Origin: Apostichopus japonicus
Lineage: Eukaryota > Echinodermata > Holothuroidea > Aspidochirotida > Stichopodidae
Direction: 5' to 3'
DNA: 64,000 nucleotides
Assembly (NCBI RefSeq): GCF_037975245.1
Contig: NC_092577.1
Span: forward strand, 14,316,013-14,380,012
The notes beneath the pieces were generated by a model that searched no databases, was not told the origin of the DNA, and saw only the letters and a program-made list of their open reading frames with translations. Numbering within the stretch: position 1 is the stretch's first letter; every line of letters begins with the position of its first letter. This document shows, one piece after another, positions 63,001 through 64,000 of the stretch. Both the position numbers and the translations under genes were made by a program.

Positions 63001-63568
63001 GACATCAAGTTTAGTGTAGCAAAGATGTTAAAGGTGCTTTCCTGCCTTTTGGCTAAGATCATGTGTAGTATCTGTTCCCTTTCGAGGGGAATGGTGACGC
63101 ACACCCGACGATGATCACACAGTCACAGTCTCGATGCAAGGGGACTGGGGTTGAGAGCGGATCAGTCGTTCGGTAGTTTGGTTTTCGTGCCCAAGTTCTT
63201 TTCCAGATGACATTTTCTTCTCATGTCACCCTACCCACTATTCTTATTGTTCTCATCCCATCGCAGATAAGAACATCAAACTATTTATTTTCATTTTTCA
63301 AGTAGGTAATTAGAAACCGTTGACCCTGAATATAATTTTGTTAAGTAAATCGCAATGTCTACTGACCTATCATTCATCATTGACGGTGTCGATATATCGA
63401 CAAGATTCTCATTGGGGCATCGTAGCAATAGTGACAAAAGTACCAACATTGAAAATATCGATACCGCGATACAATATAATAGGTTGGATCGTATATCCCA
63501 TCGGAATTTCTTGACAAGCCATCCGCCGAAGATGTTACCACTGCAACCCCCTAAGATAATGGTCGCTC
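60100..63568 (-). CDS. SLCO: Second OATP/SLCO transporter, C-terminal part (5' exons beyond window)
   Basis: Exons in transcript order: 63568-63367, 62840-62711, 61291-61131, 60388-60100 (stop TGA). They encode 259 residues in frame: GATIILGGCSGNIFGGWLVK with helices 9-10, the Kazal-like loop with 10 cysteines (CFSSCGC, YFSPCHAGC, TYGGCLC), and the last helices with PESQRSFSLGL, GAIFDSTCVVWQ and LYLYKPVEPDRK. Exon lengths 202, 130, 161 and 289 nt compare with 199, 130, 161 and 346 in the complete paralogue, and all phases agree. The C-terminal tail is about 19 residues shorter. The gene should continue past 64000 on the right. Confidence 0.92.
61890..62350 (+). repeat. Dispersed repeat (GAGGACGTGGTGATT family), three partial tandem copies
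   Basis: About 2.5 units of roughly 200 bp, each with GTTTTTACATTCAGAC-like, AGAATTCTTG, GAGGACGTGGTGATTC and TTTGTTCAAATCCT or GTCCT segments. They lie in an intron of the second OATP. Confidence 0.6.
63037..63226 (+). mobile_element. U2-headed SINE-like element, third copy
   Basis: It carries CCTTTTGGCTAAGATCATG through GTAGTATCTGTTC, then the same non-U2 body with GAGAGCGGATCAGTCG and GGTTTTCGTGCCC. It ends in a GACATTTTCTTCTCATGTC hairpin. It lies antisense in an intron of the second OATP. I found no clear target duplication. Confidence 0.7.
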
Positions 63569-64000
63569 CTATGAAAGATAAATAAAACAAAGCCAAAATA
63601 CGCATGCGTGATTGGTGATTCTAGCGGTTTTTTGTTTTTTTTTACTTTTTTTTATTAAATTACTGCTTATGAATTTTACCATATGAGTATATGGACTACA
63701 CGATGTCTTTAGAATCACAAGAAATTACAAATAACTTGTGAAATAAACCTAATTTTTTTTTTTGGGGGGGGGGGGAAGTGAACTATATTGTATTGGTTTG
63801 ATGTATATAACTCGTAGTTGTTCTTTTCGATTAGTTTGGTGCACGCTGTATATGTTTAGTGTATGTATATTCACACGAAGTATACTACATGCTCTAAGAT
63901 TTGCGGACGGGAAAATGTTAATCTTGAATTGCTTTGAATATATGAATAGATACAAAACTAAGACTAAAATTGGCTGGAACTATTTTAACAGATATTCCTC

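Overview
The window is animal nuclear DNA. It has intron-rich genes with GT-AG introns of 0.4-4 kb, many non-autonomous DNA transposons, tRNA-headed SINEs, a LINE fragment, long micro- and minisatellites and interstitial TTAGGG-type sequence. The protein families (an Ig-domain receptor with a tyrosine-kinase-like domain, and organic anion transporters) and the SINE types suggest a marine deuterostome invertebrate, most likely an echinoderm and perhaps a sea cucumber. The species is an inference.

Four protein genes can be reconstructed exon by exon, with matching splice phases throughout. (1) + strand, 216-6906: the last eight exons of a receptor pseudokinase; its 5' part lies before the window. 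(2) - strand, 15053-25615: a complete seven-coding-exon OATP/SLCO transporter of 671 residues. (3) + strand, 41890-53672: a paralogue of gene 1 with two Ig domains, a threonine-rich stalk, one transmembrane helix, a juxtamembrane region and the same eight-exon kinase-like domain. (4) - strand, 60100-63568: the last four coding exons of a second OATP, running off the right edge. The order pseudokinase(+), OATP(-), pseudokinase(+), OATP(-) is a tandem duplication of a two-gene convergent module.

Both kinase-like domains keep the fold signatures (a PPE motif in the APE position, SDVW, RPTI) but have lost the Gly loop, the VAIK lysine, the HRD aspartate and asparagine, and the DFG glycine. Both end in a short tail with tyrosine motifs YE(V/I)P and YxPM, a possible PI3K/SH2 docking site. 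They are best read as catalytically dead signalling receptors.

Intergenic and intronic DNA is dominated by repeats. There are hAT-like elements with 8-bp target duplications at 7767, 24846, 35032 (with another nested inside) and 40764. Several palindromic MITE families are present, as are tRNA-headed SINEs, a CR1/L2-like LINE tail, and tandem repeats of 6, about 22, 23, 60, 81 and about 140 bp. Most unusual is a three-copy family whose 5' head is U2 snRNA sequence. One copy is flanked by a perfect 15-bp target duplication, so it looks like an snRNA-headed SINE. Apart from these, 6.9-15.0 kb, 26-41.8 kb and 53.7-60.1 kb show no supportable genes.
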